Positions 32,744-42,020 of a stretch of DNA of 64,000 nt are shown here, piece by piece. Each line of letters opens with the position of its first letter. Position 1 is the stretch's first letter. Both the position numbers and the translations under genes were made by a program. Location of the stretch: contig NZ_SMKG01000009.1 in NCBI RefSeq assembly GCF_004348525.1, forward strand, positions 1 through 64,000, given 5' to 3'. Below the pieces are notes generated by a model that was not told where the DNA came from, searched no databases, and worked only from the letters and a program-made list of their open reading frames with translations. This stretch comes from Micromonospora sp. 15K316. Lineage in GTDB: Bacteria; Actinomycetota; Actinomycetes; Mycobacteriales; Micromonosporaceae.

Positions 32744-33850
32744 GTGGCCGTGCACACGCTGTCCCGCGCCGACGCGCGTCGCCTCGCCGTGCGCGCCCAG
32801 CTTCTGGACGCGCATCGCCCCGCCGGGATGTTCGACGTCGTCCGTCAGCTGACGCTCGTGCAGAACGATCAGACCGCGGCCGTCGCGCCCAGCGCCGACC
32901 TGGTTCTGTGGAGCCGCCTCGGCGACTCGTACTCCCCTGGGCGGCTGCGTGACGCCCTCGACGAGCAGTCCCTGCTGGAGCTGCACGGTTTCGTCCGGCC
33001 GCCGGAAGACCTCGCGCTCTACACGGCCGAGATGGCCGAGTGGCCCGGCCGTCCCCCGCTGAGGCCGTGGCAGGAGGAGCTGCGGGAGTGGGTGGCCGCC
33101 AACAACGGCTGCCGGCTGGACATCCTCGCCCGGCTCCGCGCCGACGGGCCGCTGACCTCGCGCGAGCTCCCAGACACCTGCGCGGTCCCGTGGCGCTCCT
33201 CCGGCTGGACCGACAATCGCAACGTCACCAAGCTGCTCGACTTCCTCGTCCAGCGGGGCGAGGTCGCCGCCGCCGGTCGGCGCGGCGGCGACCGCCTGTG
33301 GGACCTCGCCGAGCGGATTCACCCGGACGAGGTGGTGCCCTACGAGGAGGCGATGCGGATCCGGGACGAGCGTCGGCTGCGGGCGCTGGGTATCGCGCGC
33401 GCCCGTGCGCCGGTGAGCCCGGGTGAGCCGAACGACGTCCGGGAGGCCGGCGAGCCCGCCGTCGTCGAGGGGGTGAAGGGCCGCTGGCGGGTCGACCCCG
33501 AGCTGCTGGACCGGACGTTCACGGGCCGGACGGCGCTGCTCTCCCCGCTGGACCGGCTCGTCTTCGACCGCAGGCGGATCGCCGAGCTGTTCGAGTACGA
33601 CTACCAGCTGGAGATGTACAAGCCGGCCGCCACGCGCCGCTGGGGCTACTGGGCGATGCCCGTCCTGCACGGGGACCGGCTGGTCGGGAAGCTCGACGCG
33701 GCGGCCGACCGCAGGGCCGGTGTGCTTCGGGTGCACGCGATCCACCAGGACGTCCCGTTCACCAGGGCGATGACGGCCGCGGTGCGGCACGAGATCGAGG
33801 GCCTCGCGCAGTGGCTGCGGCTGTCCCTGCTGGCGCCGAGCCCGGGGTGA
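32744..33850 (+). CDS. Winged-helix protein of the AlkZ/YcaQ (HTH_42) family
   Basis: 368 residues from GTG at 32744; TAGTCT 6 nt before it looks like a leaderless -10. It matches the HTH_42 family: R-A-D-A-R-R-L-A-V-R-A-Q, V-R-Q-L-T-L-V-Q-N-D-Q (the position of the catalytic Q-x-Q or Q-x-D motif), L-L-E-L-H-G-F-V-R-P, and S-P-L-D-R-L-V-F-D-R-R-R-I-A-E-L-F-E-Y-D-Y in the C-terminal third, followed by Y-W-A-M-P-V-L-H-G-D-R-L-V-G-K. Known members, AlkZ and YcaQ, are DNA glycosylases that unhook interstrand crosslinks. Whether this branch keeps that activity is unproven. It stands alone between nsrR and the M14 peptidase. Confidence 0.85.
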   Translation: MAVHTLSRADARRLAVRAQLLDAHRPAGMFDVVRQLTLVQNDQTAAVAPSADLVLWSRLGDSYSPGRLRDALDEQSLLELHGFVRPPEDLALYTAEMAEWPGRPPLRPWQEELREWVAANNGCRLDILARLRADGPLTSRELPDTCAVPWRSSGWTDNRNVTKLLDFLVQRGEVAAAGRRGGDRLWDLAERIHPDEVVPYEEAMRIRDERRLRALGIARARAPVSPGEPNDVREAGEPAVVEGVKGRWRVDPELLDRTFTGRTALLSPLDRLVFDRRRIAELFEYDYQLEMYKPAATRRWGYWAMPVLHGDRLVGKLDAAADRRAGVLRVHAIHQDVPFTRAMTAAVRHEIEGLAQWLRLSLLAPSPG

Positions 33851-33955
33851 TCAGGTGGCCGGCGCGGCTCGCACGTCGACCGCCCCGGCCGCGGCACCCG
33901 GTGGGGCACCGCAGCCGGGGCGGCCGTGAGGGACGTGACAGCCGATCAGCCAGCG

Positions 33956-36610
33956 CTAGCGGAAGAGCTTGACCAGTTGATCCGCGTCGACGTCCGCGCC
34001 GGCGCCGTTGTACATGGCGTTGGTGACCACCGTCCAGCTGGCCCGAGGCCAGGTGCGGAAGGTGATGTGGCCGCCGGCGATGGTGGCCTCACCCTTGCCC
34101 ACGTCGAACGTGGCGATGTTCGCGGCACCGCCGATGGCCGAGGTGCCGTGCGCGTAACCGCTGACGAGCAGCTCCTCCTCCTGCGGGTAGGTGGCGGCGA
34201 TCTGCGCGTCCCCGGTCACCTTGAACGACGGGTCGTTGTTGAACCAGGTGGGCCAGGACTCGGGCATGCCCCAGACCGCCGGGACGTCGGCGTCGTAGTG
34301 CTGCTTGAGCAGCGCCCCCGGGGCGTTGAAGGCGGCCCGGTCGGTGGGCGTGACGTTCTGCACCGGCAGGCCGAGCGACGTGGCCGCGGTGGTGGACGCG
34401 CTGCCGAGCGCCACGAGGTTGCCGCCGGCCTTCACGAACTGCTGGAGCTTGTCGAGTCCGTCGGGCACCCCGCGAGCCCAGGCGAACTCGGGGGGATTCT
34501 TGGCCGGGTCGAGACCGCGGGTGATGCTGTTCGCCGAGATCCCCGGAGCGAGCACGATGGTGTCGTACTCGGCGCCCAGGTCGGCGTAGTCGTCGGCGGA
34601 GACGACCTGGTAGTTCACACCGATCTGGTCGAACATCCACATCATCCAGCCGCCGGGCATGTTGTTCGCCCCGCGGATGAGACCCACCCGGGTGCCGTCC
34701 TTCAGCTTGACCGCGTCGACCTCGGGCACCGCGTTGGTGGCGTACACCGGCAGGCCGGTCTCCTGGCTGGCCTTGGTGAGCACCCCCCGCGCCCGCGGGT
34801 CCTTGGCCGGCACGAGCAGCGCTCCGGCCGGCAGCTTCCGGCCCTCGACCGTGACGCCGGCCTTGGCCCGGTACGTCGGCACCTCGGCGCGCTGCAGGTC
34901 GGCGATGACCTGACCCAGCCCGTACGAGGTGGGGCTGAGGACGTAGGCGCCGCGCCGGCCGGGGTGGGCCGGCATCCGCTGCTGCACCGGCTCGACGTCC
35001 CGGACGCGGGTCGTGGTCGCCTCGAAGGGCTCGGTGACGGCGTCGACGTCGACACCCAGGAGCAGAGCGAGATTGTCGGTGGTCTCGCTGTACGGCATGA
35101 TCAGCGGGCACTGCGCGCACTTACGCGCACTGTCCGGGTATTCGTCGATCCGAAGTAGCTGGTCGATCCAGCGCCCCATCGGCTGCTTGGTCTTGAGGAC
35201 GTAGGAGCCCTCGGGGTACTTCTTCTCCCCCGCGGTGAACGACCGGGTGGCCTTGTCGATCTCCGCCTGACCGAAGTCGAAGAGCTTCAGCATGTCGTAC
35301 AGGGCGTACGGGTCACGCTGGTTCGCCGGCACGACGTAGGCGTACGGGCCGCCGGTCCAGCTCTCGCTGTTGCGGTTCGACAGGTACAGGTTGTTGTACA
35401 GCCACGACCTGGGTTCGCCGGAGACCGTCTTCATACCCGAGTAGACCGCCGCGGCGCCGTACTCCACGATCTGCTTGAGCGTCCAGGTCTTGCTGTCGTA
35501 CGGCAGCACCGACCGCAGGGTGTTGTCGGCGGGTTCGAGGATCTTGTCGGAGGTGTAGGTGTACGCGAGATCCCGGACCGACGCGATCTCGGTCAACCAG
35601 GTCGACGTGCCGAGGAACGGGCTGTAGCCGATGACGTCGGCGTTCCACAGAATGCCGTACGCGTCATTCCACTTCGAGCCCTTCTTGCCCTCCGCGACCA
35701 GGTCACGCTGGGTCTGCATGCCGAGCGAGTTGGAGGCGGACACCACGATCGGGTCCAACGTGTCGGACATCGGCTCGTCCCACGGCGGTGACCAGATCCG
35801 CGGGGACGTGGCGCCCGCCTGGTGCATGTAGTGCTGGGCGACGGGACGGTACTTCTGCTCCAGCCGGACCCGGGTCTGCGACTCCTTCTGGGTCATCATG
35901 AACCAGTCGCGGTTGTCGTCGTGCCCGGTGTAGTGGTGGTACAGGTCGGGGTAGATCCGGTCGTAGCCGGTGCCCGCCGTCTTGTTGAAGTGGTCGACCA
36001 CGAGGTGCTGCCCGTCGGGATTCTGCGACGGGACGATCAGCAGGATCACGTTGTCGAGAACCTGTCGGGTGAAGTCGGAGTTCTCCGTCGCCATCCGGTG
36101 CACGACGTTCACCAGCGACTGGGTGGCGCCGACCTCGGTGGAGTGGATCGTCGCCTCGATGTAGTAGACCGGCAGGCTCTTGGCGGCGAGTTGTCGCGCG
36201 TACTCGTCGACGGCGATTCCGGCCCGCTGCGCCTCGGCCCGCATCACGCGGGGGTCGGAGAGCCGTTTGTTGATGTCGAGAACCTGGTCGATTCGCTTGA
36301 GGTTGTGCTTGTTGCTCATCAGCAGAATCGGGTAGTCGTTGCCGAGGGTCGTCTTGTCGACAACCTGGTATTCGGCTTCGTCGGAACGGTCCGCGACGAG
36401 CTTGAGGTAGCGTTTGACGCTGTTGAAGTCGGCGAGCTTCCCCTCATCCCCCATCTCGAAACCGAAGAATTCCTTCGGTGTCGGGACACCCTTGACCTTG
36501 ACGCCGGCCTGGGCTGCCACCCGCTCGCCCACCTGGGCCTGCACGGGCACAGCCACGAGTCCCACCATGGCCGTGACGATCGCCACGGAGGCCACGTGCC
36601 GTAACCTCAT
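33956..36610 (-). CDS. Secreted M14 family zinc carboxypeptidase
   Basis: 884 residues with a Sec signal at 1-26 (V-A-S-V-A-I-V-T-A-M-V-G-L-V-A-V-P-V then Q-A-Q). The M14 catalytic domain follows: zinc motif H156-S-T-E159, substrate-binding V-P-S-Q-N-P-D-G and H-D-D-N-R-D-W-F, and a later His at 260 or 263 (Q-H-Y-M-H-Q) as third zinc ligand. The C-terminal half contains a Rossmann-like/gasdermin-type extension common in large actinobacterial M14 proteins. It would trim peptides or peptidoglycan outside the cell. ATG at 36610 has GAGGAGG; TTGACC and GAATCT form a promoter upstream. Confidence 0.92.
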   Translation of the reverse strand: MRLRHVASVAIVTAMVGLVAVPVQAQVGERVAAQAGVKVKGVPTPKEFFGFEMGDEGKLADFNSVKRYLKLVADRSDEAEYQVVDKTTLGNDYPILLMSNKHNLKRIDQVLDINKRLSDPRVMRAEAQRAGIAVDEYARQLAAKSLPVYYIEATIHSTEVGATQSLVNVVHRMATENSDFTRQVLDNVILLIVPSQNPDGQHLVVDHFNKTAGTGYDRIYPDLYHHYTGHDDNRDWFMMTQKESQTRVRLEQKYRPVAQHYMHQAGATSPRIWSPPWDEPMSDTLDPIVVSASNSLGMQTQRDLVAEGKKGSKWNDAYGILWNADVIGYSPFLGTSTWLTEIASVRDLAYTYTSDKILEPADNTLRSVLPYDSKTWTLKQIVEYGAAAVYSGMKTVSGEPRSWLYNNLYLSNRNSESWTGGPYAYVVPANQRDPYALYDMLKLFDFGQAEIDKATRSFTAGEKKYPEGSYVLKTKQPMGRWIDQLLRIDEYPDSARKCAQCPLIMPYSETTDNLALLLGVDVDAVTEPFEATTTRVRDVEPVQQRMPAHPGRRGAYVLSPTSYGLGQVIADLQRAEVPTYRAKAGVTVEGRKLPAGALLVPAKDPRARGVLTKASQETGLPVYATNAVPEVDAVKLKDGTRVGLIRGANNMPGGWMMWMFDQIGVNYQVVSADDYADLGAEYDTIVLAPGISANSITRGLDPAKNPPEFAWARGVPDGLDKLQQFVKAGGNLVALGSASTTAATSLGLPVQNVTPTDRAAFNAPGALLKQHYDADVPAVWGMPESWPTWFNNDPSFKVTGDAQIAATYPQEEELLVSGYAHGTSAIGGAANIATFDVGKGEATIAGGHITFRTWPRASWTVVTNAMYNGAGADVDADQLVKLFR

Positions 36611-36642
36611 TGCGCCTCCTCGCCTGGAAAACTGGTGGCGAT

Positions 36643-36672
36643 AGATTCACGGCGATCTCACGAGATGGTCAA
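36643..36672 (-). promoter_or_regulatory. Sigma-70-type promoter of the M14 peptidase gene
   Basis: Read on the minus strand, TTGACC (36672-36667) and GAATCT (36648-36643) are 18 bp apart and 33 bp upstream of the start codon. Spacing and position fit a housekeeping promoter; the match to -10 is moderate. Confidence 0.45.
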
Positions 36673-36873
36673 CCATTACCAATGGGTAAGATCAGAATTG
36701 AAGACGATCTTCCCGTGAGGCGCTGCCCACGGGGCCATCCGTCCGCCGGGCGGCAGGAACCGACCCTTTTGATCCACGCCTATGCCGAATCCCGCTTCGG
36801 GAGTTCGATCCACCGGCGGTGACCAGAGGTGCCCGCCGATGGCCGGCACCGTATGTCGCACGTCGGGCCGGGC

Positions 36874-37518
36874 TCACCGCAGGACGCCCTCGTGCAGGGC
36901 CCGCAGCACCGCGTTGGTGCGGTCCCGGGCGCCGAGCTTGAGCAGGATCGTGGAGACGTGGTTCTTCACCGTCCCCTCGGCGAGGAACAGGGCGCCCGCG
37001 ATCTCCCGGTTGGTGTATCCCGCGGCCACCAGCCGCAGCACCTCCAGCTCCCGTTCGGTCAGCTCCTGCGCCGGCGCCGCGGCCACGCCGACGGGCAACG
37101 GTGCGGAGCGGATGGCGCGCAGCAGCCGGTCGGTGATCGACGCGGCGATGAGCGTGCCACCGGACGCGAGCGTCTCCACCGCCCGGGTCAGCTGTTCCAG
37201 CGTGACGTCCTTGAGCAGGTAGCCGCGCGCCCCGGCGCGAATCGCGTCGAGGACCAGGGTGTCGTCGTCGAAGGTGGTCAGCACGAGCACCGGGACGTCC
37301 ACCGCGCGTTCGCGCAGCCGCCGCAGCGTCCAGATGCCGTCGCGGTGCGGCATCCGCAGGTCGAGCAGGGCGACATCAGGCCGCCGCTCGACGATCACCG
37401 CCAGCGCCGCCGCACCGTCGTCCGCCTCCCCCACCACCTCGATGCCCGCCACGTCGAGGAGGCTGCGGATGCCCTGCCGGACCAGGGTCTGGTCGTCGAC
37501 CACCACGACCCGGGTCAT
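36874..37518 (-). CDS. NarL/LuxR family response regulator
   Basis: 214 residues from ATG at 37518. Receiver domain with V-V-V-D-D-Q, phosphoacceptor Asp53 in L-L-D-L-R-M-P, and the Thr/Lys switch positions (V-L-T-T-F-D, L-L-K-D); LuxR HTH after about residue 145 (L-T-E-R-E-L-E-V-L-R-L-V-A-A-G-Y-T-N-R-E-I-A-G-A-L-F-L). Its start overlaps the end of the sensor kinase gene by 4 bp (ATGA), so the pair is coupled. The divergent ABC exporter at 38733 is the natural target; such trios commonly respond to envelope stress or antibiotics. Confidence 0.95.
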   Translation of the reverse strand: MTRVVVVDDQTLVRQGIRSLLDVAGIEVVGEADDGAAALAVIVERRPDVALLDLRMPHRDGIWTLRRLRERAVDVPVLVLTTFDDDTLVLDAIRAGARGYLLKDVTLEQLTRAVETLASGGTLIAASITDRLLRAIRSAPLPVGVAAAPAQELTERELEVLRLVAAGYTNREIAGALFLAEGTVKNHVSTILLKLGARDRTNAVLRALHEGVLR

Positions 37519-38621
37519 CGCAGCGGCACCCGTGCGGTGACCCGGAAACCCGGTCCGCCGTCGTACGCGACCTCCCCACCCAGCGCCGCGAAGCGCTCCG
37601 CGATCCCGCACAGCCCGTTTCCGGGAACGACCTGGGCCGCGCCCTGCCCGTCGTCGGTCGCGGCGAGCCGGATGGTCTCGCCGTCCCGCGCGACGGTGAT
37701 CCGGAGCTCCCGTGCCTGGGCATGGCGCAGGGTGTTCGTCACGATCTCCTGAACCGCCCGGACGAGTGCCGCGCTCTGCTCCTCGTCCACCTCGACGTCG
37801 TCGCTCACCTCGACCGTGACGTCCAGGCCCGGAACGTTGCGGCCGACGTCGCGCAGCGCCTGGGCCAGGTCGGTGGCCGGCGCGACGCGCAGCGCGCCGA
37901 CGGTGGCGCGTACGTCCGCCAGCACGTCACGGGCCACCTGGTTGGCCCGCTCGACGTGTTCCCGGCCGGCCTCCCCGGGGCGGTGCCGCGCGGCCTCCAG
38001 CTCCAGCGTGAGGACGGTGAGCTGGTGTCCGATCAGGTCGTGCAACTCACGGGAGATACGCAGCCGCTCCGCCGTACGCGCGGAGCCGGCCAGCAGCACG
38101 CTCGCGGCCTGCAGGTCGACGTGCGCCTCGGCGAGTCGACGGCGCAGCTGCTTCTCCCGCTGGATCGCCGTCAGGCTGAACACCGACGCGAGCTGGATCA
38201 GTGCGTAGAACGCCGCAGCCGTCACGAGCGGGAGCCCGTCGTCGTGCACCCGGCTCGTGGAGACGGCCACCACACCGCTGTTCAACGCGACCACCACGAG
38301 GTTGGCCGGTAGCCGAACGACCTCCGGCCCCAGTGCGGCGATCACGACCAGCAGGATCGGCAGCAGGTCGGCCCGGGGAGCGGTCACGACGACGCCCCAG
38401 CCGGCGAGGACCGCGATGCCGTAGGCGGTCCGCCGCGCGGCCGGACGGTCCGCCAGCGCGACGGAGACGGTGGCCGCGACGAGCGTTGTCAGGAACAGCC
38501 CGATCCACGCCACCACCGGGATGTCCGGCTCGACCAGGCCGAGCACGACGGGTGACGCGGTGCCCACGCAGACGGCGAGCATCACGAGGCCGGACCACTC
38601 GTCGAGCCCGAACCGCCGCAT
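37515..38621 (-). CDS. Sensor histidine kinase (HisKA_3 type)
   Basis: 368 residues. About five membrane helices fill residues 10-155, with no large extracellular sensor domain. HisKA_3 follows with phosphoacceptor His194 in S-R-E-L-H-D-L-I-G-H and a HATPase domain with E-I-V-T-N-T-L-R-H-A, D-D-G-Q-G and G-N-G-L-C-G-I. TAGATT lies 6 nt before the ATG on the minus strand, suggesting leaderless transcription. Stimulus sensing within the membrane or through a partner such as the ABC exporter is typical of this architecture. Confidence 0.94.
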   Translation of the reverse strand: MRRFGLDEWSGLVMLAVCVGTASPVVLGLVEPDIPVVAWIGLFLTTLVAATVSVALADRPAARRTAYGIAVLAGWGVVVTAPRADLLPILLVVIAALGPEVVRLPANLVVVALNSGVVAVSTSRVHDDGLPLVTAAAFYALIQLASVFSLTAIQREKQLRRRLAEAHVDLQAASVLLAGSARTAERLRISRELHDLIGHQLTVLTLELEAARHRPGEAGREHVERANQVARDVLADVRATVGALRVAPATDLAQALRDVGRNVPGLDVTVEVSDDVEVDEEQSAALVRAVQEIVTNTLRHAQARELRITVARDGETIRLAATDDGQGAAQVVPGNGLCGIAERFAALGGEVAYDGGPGFRVTARVPLR

Positions 38622-38732
38622 GGGTCCAATCTAACGAGCGGGTCCCTCGCGCCGCGGGTGCCGGAAGTCATGGTGGACGGTGCTGACCTGTGGCACAGGC
38701 GGCCGGACGGCCGGGCACCCACCATCGTGGTC

Positions 38733-39464
38733 ATGAGACAGCCCGCCATCCACGTCGAGCACGTGCACAAACGGTACCGAGGCGTCGTCGCGGTCGAGGA
38801 CGTGAGCTTCCAGGTGGAGGCCGGTGAGGTGTTCGGCATCCTCGGCGCCAACGGAGCCGGGAAGACCACCACTGTCGAGCTGATCGCCGGCCTGCGCCGA
38901 CCGGATCGGGGGCGGATCCGGGTGCTCGGCCTCGACCCCCGCCGGGACCGCGCGGCCCTGCGTCAGGTGCTCGGGGTGCAGTTGCAGCAGTCCCACCTGC
39001 ACCACGCCCTGACTGTCGCCGAACTGGTCGGCCTCTACCGCTCGTTCTACCCCGATCCGCGCCCCGCCGCCGCGCTGCTGGATCTGGTCGAGCTGAGCGG
39101 GCACGCCCGGACCCGTTTCGAGAAGCTCTCCGGGGGTCAGCAGCAGCGCCTCTCCATCGCCCTCGCCCTGGCCGGCCGACCACGCGTGGTGATCCTCGAC
39201 GAACTCACCACCGGGCTCGACCCCCGGGCCCGACTGCGGGTGTGGGCGGGCGTCGAGGAGCTGCGCGACGAAACCGTACTGCTCGTGAGCCACTCGATGG
39301 AGGAGGTCGAGCGGCTCTGCGACCGGGTCGCGCTCTTCGACCGCGGTCGGATCGTCGCCGTGGACACCCCCGCGGAACTGGTCGTCCGGGCCGGCGCCGC
39401 GACCCTGGTGGAGGCGTTCGTCGCGCTCACCGGGAGGGAACTCACGCCGGAGGAGGACGCATGA
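38733..39464 (+). CDS. ABC transporter ATP-binding protein (drug export type)
   Basis: 243 residues. Walker A G-A-N-G-A-G-K-T-T at 38-46, signature L-S-G-G-Q-Q-Q-R, Walker B V-V-I-L-D-E-L-T-T-G-L-D-P and the H-loop region S-H-S-M-E-E. ATG at 38733 is chosen over the longer frame as it gives the family N-terminus; the ribosome site is weak. It pairs with the permease by a 4-bp ATGA overlap. Divergent from the two-component system. Confidence 0.93.
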   Translation: MRQPAIHVEHVHKRYRGVVAVEDVSFQVEAGEVFGILGANGAGKTTTVELIAGLRRPDRGRIRVLGLDPRRDRAALRQVLGVQLQQSHLHHALTVAELVGLYRSFYPDPRPAAALLDLVELSGHARTRFEKLSGGQQQRLSIALALAGRPRVVILDELTTGLDPRARLRVWAGVEELRDETVLLVSHSMEEVERLCDRVALFDRGRIVAVDTPAELVVRAGAATLVEAFVALTGRELTPEEDA

Positions 39465-40225
39465 CCGAGCTGACGGTACGGCGACCGGGCCCCCGCGCCT
39501 GGCTGACCCTGACCGTGTGCGAGGCGAAGATGGTGGTCCGGGACACCGCCGGCCTGGTCGTGCCGATCGGCCTGCCGATTCTGATCATGGTCATGAACGC
39601 CTCTGCCGCCGCCGGCGAGCAGGTCGTCAACGGCCGCTCGGCGCTGGACGTCTACGTGCTGCCGCTGGTCCTCACGATCGTCCTCACCAGCATCGGCGTC
39701 GTCAACATGCCGAGCTTCCTGGCGTACTACCGCCGGTCGGGGATACTGCGTCGGCTCGCTGTCACTCCGGCCTCGCCCGCGATGGTGCTCGCGGCGCAGA
39801 TGGTGGTGAGCCTCGCCCAGGCGGTGATCGGCATCGGCGCGGCCTACGCCGTCGCCGTGTTCGCGTACGGGGCACTCCCGCCCGTCGACCTGGGTGTCGC
39901 GCTCGGTGTCGCCGGGCTCGCGGTCGCGGCGATGTACGGAACGGGGATGATCGTGGCCTCGGTGGCGCCCACCCCGAACTCCGCCGTGGCGATCGGACTG
40001 ATCGCGTTCTTCGCGTTCGGGGCGGTCGGTGGGATGTTCGGCGACACCTCCGCCCTGCCGGACCCGTTGCGGCAGGTCGGCTCCTGGCTACCGTTCGGCG
40101 CGACGGTCGACGCGCTCTCCGCCGCCTGGGCCGGAACGGCCGTCGACACGTCGAGCCTGGTCGGTCTGGCGCTCTCGGCGACCCTCGGAGCGGGCGTGGC
40201 GACGGTGTTCTTTCGCTGGGACTGA
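39461..40225 (+). CDS. ABC-2 type transporter permease
   Basis: 254 residues with six predicted helices in the ABC-2 pattern, starting near residue 30; the segment F-L-A-Y-Y-R-R-S-G-I-L-R-R-L-A-V-T-P is the coupling-helix region typical of drug/antibiotic exporters, and the last long loop contains L-P-D-P-L-R-Q-V-G-S-W-L-P-F-G. It overlaps the ATPase gene by 4 bp, so subunits are made together. Substrate unknown; a two-component system next door probably tunes it. The 295-bp gap after it holds one palindrome (40327-40346). Confidence 0.92.
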   Translation: MTELTVRRPGPRAWLTLTVCEAKMVVRDTAGLVVPIGLPILIMVMNASAAAGEQVVNGRSALDVYVLPLVLTIVLTSIGVVNMPSFLAYYRRSGILRRLAVTPASPAMVLAAQMVVSLAQAVIGIGAAYAVAVFAYGALPPVDLGVALGVAGLAVAAMYGTGMIVASVAPTPNSAVAIGLIAFFAFGAVGGMFGDTSALPDPLRQVGSWLPFGATVDALSAAWAGTAVDTSSLVGLALSATLGAGVATVFFRWD

Positions 40226-40326
40226 ACGGACGGGCGGCGGCCAGGCCGACCGGGCGCGAGGGACGGCCCGCGCGTCGGTGGGCGACCACTCGCGCCGATG
40301 GTGAGGATCACCACCATCGGCGAACT

Positions 40327-40346
40327 CTACCCTTACGGAAGGGTAG
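40327..40346. promoter_or_regulatory. Perfect inverted repeat upstream of SulP-MerR
   Basis: CTACCCTT-ACGG-AAGGGTAG has perfect 8-bp arms, 175 bp before the SulP start. Size and symmetry fit a MerR-type operator, and a MerR gene is cotranscribed with sulP. A short factor-dependent terminator for the ABC permease is the alternative, though no T run follows. Confidence 0.6.
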
Positions 40347-40520
40347 GGTTTGCCGAGGTCGTCAGGGTGTGGCAAGGGCCGCCCCGACGGCCCTGCCGCG
40401 AGCCGGGGCGATGAGGCCCATCCGGATCGCGGCCGACACCGATCGCCTCTTCAGCCGTCTCCCGCCCACGGGGACGGCTGACGCGCGCCCTCCCATGGGC
40501 GACTGAGTGGAAATGGCTGA

Positions 40521-42020
40521 ATGTCTCCTGCACTGTCGGCGGTCACCCGACCGCACCTGCCCCGCCCGTCCTGGCTCGCGCCCAAGGTGTTGCGCACCGA
40601 GGTCCTCGCCGGCCTGGTCGTCGCGCTCGCGCTGATCCCCGAGGCGATCTCCTTCTCGATCCTGGCCGGCGTCGATCCCCGCGTCGGCCTCTTCGCCTCG
40701 TTCACCATGGCGGTCACCATCGCGATCTGCGGCGGCCGCCCGGCGATGATCTCCGCGGCGACCGGCGCCGTCGCCCTCGTCGTGGCGCCGCTGGCCAAGG
40801 AGCACGGCCTGAACTACCTCATCGCGGCGGTGATCCTCGGGGGCGCGATCCAGGTCCTGCTCGCCGCGCTCGGGGTGGCGAAGCTGATGCGGTTCATTCC
40901 CCGCAGCGTCATGGTCGGCTTCGTCAACGCCCTCGCCATCCTGATCTTCACCGCGCAACTCCCGCAGCTGGTCGGGGTGCCGTGGCTGGTCTACCCCCTC
41001 GTCGCCCTGGCGCTGGCGATCATCGTGCTGCTCCCCCGACTCACCCGCGCGGTCCCCGCTCCGCTGGTCGCGATCGTCGTGCTGACCGTCGTCACGGTGG
41101 TCGCCGGGCTGGTCGTGCCGACAGTCGGGGACGAGGGCGCCCTCCCGGACAGCCTGCCGACGTTCGGCGTGCCGCAGGTGCCCTGGACCCTGGACACCCT
41201 CACCCTGATCGCCCCCTACGCCCTGGGGATCGCACTGGTCGGGCTGATGGAGTCGCTGATGACGGCCAAGCTCGTGGACGACATCACCGACACCCACTCC
41301 AACAAGACCCGGGAATCCTGGGGTCAGGGCGTCGCGAACATCGTCACCGGCTTCTTCGGCGGCATGGGCGGCTGCGCGATGATCGGGCAGACGATGATCA
41401 ACGTTAAGGCGTCGGGTGCCCGAACCCGTCTCTCCACGTTCCTGGCGGGCGTGTTCCTCCTGCTCCTGGTCGTGGCGCTCGGCGACGTGGTAGCCGTCAT
41501 CCCGATGGCCGCGCTGGTAGCCGTGATGATCATCGTTTCCGTGTCGACCTTCGACTGGCACTCGATCGCACCGAGGACGTTGAAGCGGATGCCGTACGGC
41601 GAGACGGCCGTCATGCTGGCCACCGTCGCGGTCACGCTGGCCACCCACAACCTTGCCGCCGGGGTCGTCGTCGGCGTGCTCACCGCCATGGTCGTCTTTG
41701 CTCGGCAGGTCGCCCGGCTGGTCGAGGTCACCAGCGTCCTTGACCCGGAGGGGACGACCCGGATCTACTCGGTCCATGGTGAGCTCTTCTTCGCCTCCAG
41801 CAACGACCTGGTCGGGCAGTTCGACTACGCCAACGACCCGGACAACGTGGTGATCGACATGACAGACGCGCACGTCTGGGATCCGTCCTCCGTCGCCGCG
41901 CTGGACGCGATCACCACGAAGTACGCCGCGCGGGGCAAGACCGTCGAGATCGTCGAGCTGAACAAGCCGAGCGCCCGGATCCACGGCACCCTGGCCGGCC
42001 GGCTCGGTGGCGCCCACTGA
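40521..42020 (+). CDS. SulP family anion transporter with STAS domain
   Basis: 499 residues. About twelve membrane helices (residues 25-390) of the SLC26/SulP fold, with early A-L-A-L-I-P-E-A-I-S-F-S-I-L-A-G-V-D-P and G-G-M-G-G-C-A-M-I-G-Q-T. A short STAS domain closes the protein (Y-S-V-H-G-E-L-F-F-A, D-M-T-D-A-H-V-W-D-P-S-S-V-A-A-L-D). It imports sulfate, bicarbonate or another anion. The stop codon shares a base with the ATG of the MerR gene (TGATG). Confidence 0.93.
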   Translation: MSPALSAVTRPHLPRPSWLAPKVLRTEVLAGLVVALALIPEAISFSILAGVDPRVGLFASFTMAVTIAICGGRPAMISAATGAVALVVAPLAKEHGLNYLIAAVILGGAIQVLLAALGVAKLMRFIPRSVMVGFVNALAILIFTAQLPQLVGVPWLVYPLVALALAIIVLLPRLTRAVPAPLVAIVVLTVVTVVAGLVVPTVGDEGALPDSLPTFGVPQVPWTLDTLTLIAPYALGIALVGLMESLMTAKLVDDITDTHSNKTRESWGQGVANIVTGFFGGMGGCAMIGQTMINVKASGARTRLSTFLAGVFLLLLVVALGDVVAVIPMAALVAVMIIVSVSTFDWHSIAPRTLKRMPYGETAVMLATVAVTLATHNLAAGVVVGVLTAMVVFARQVARLVEVTSVLDPEGTTRIYSVHGELFFASSNDLVGQFDYANDPDNVVIDMTDAHVWDPSSVAALDAITTKYAARGKTVEIVELNKPSARIHGTLAGRLGGAH

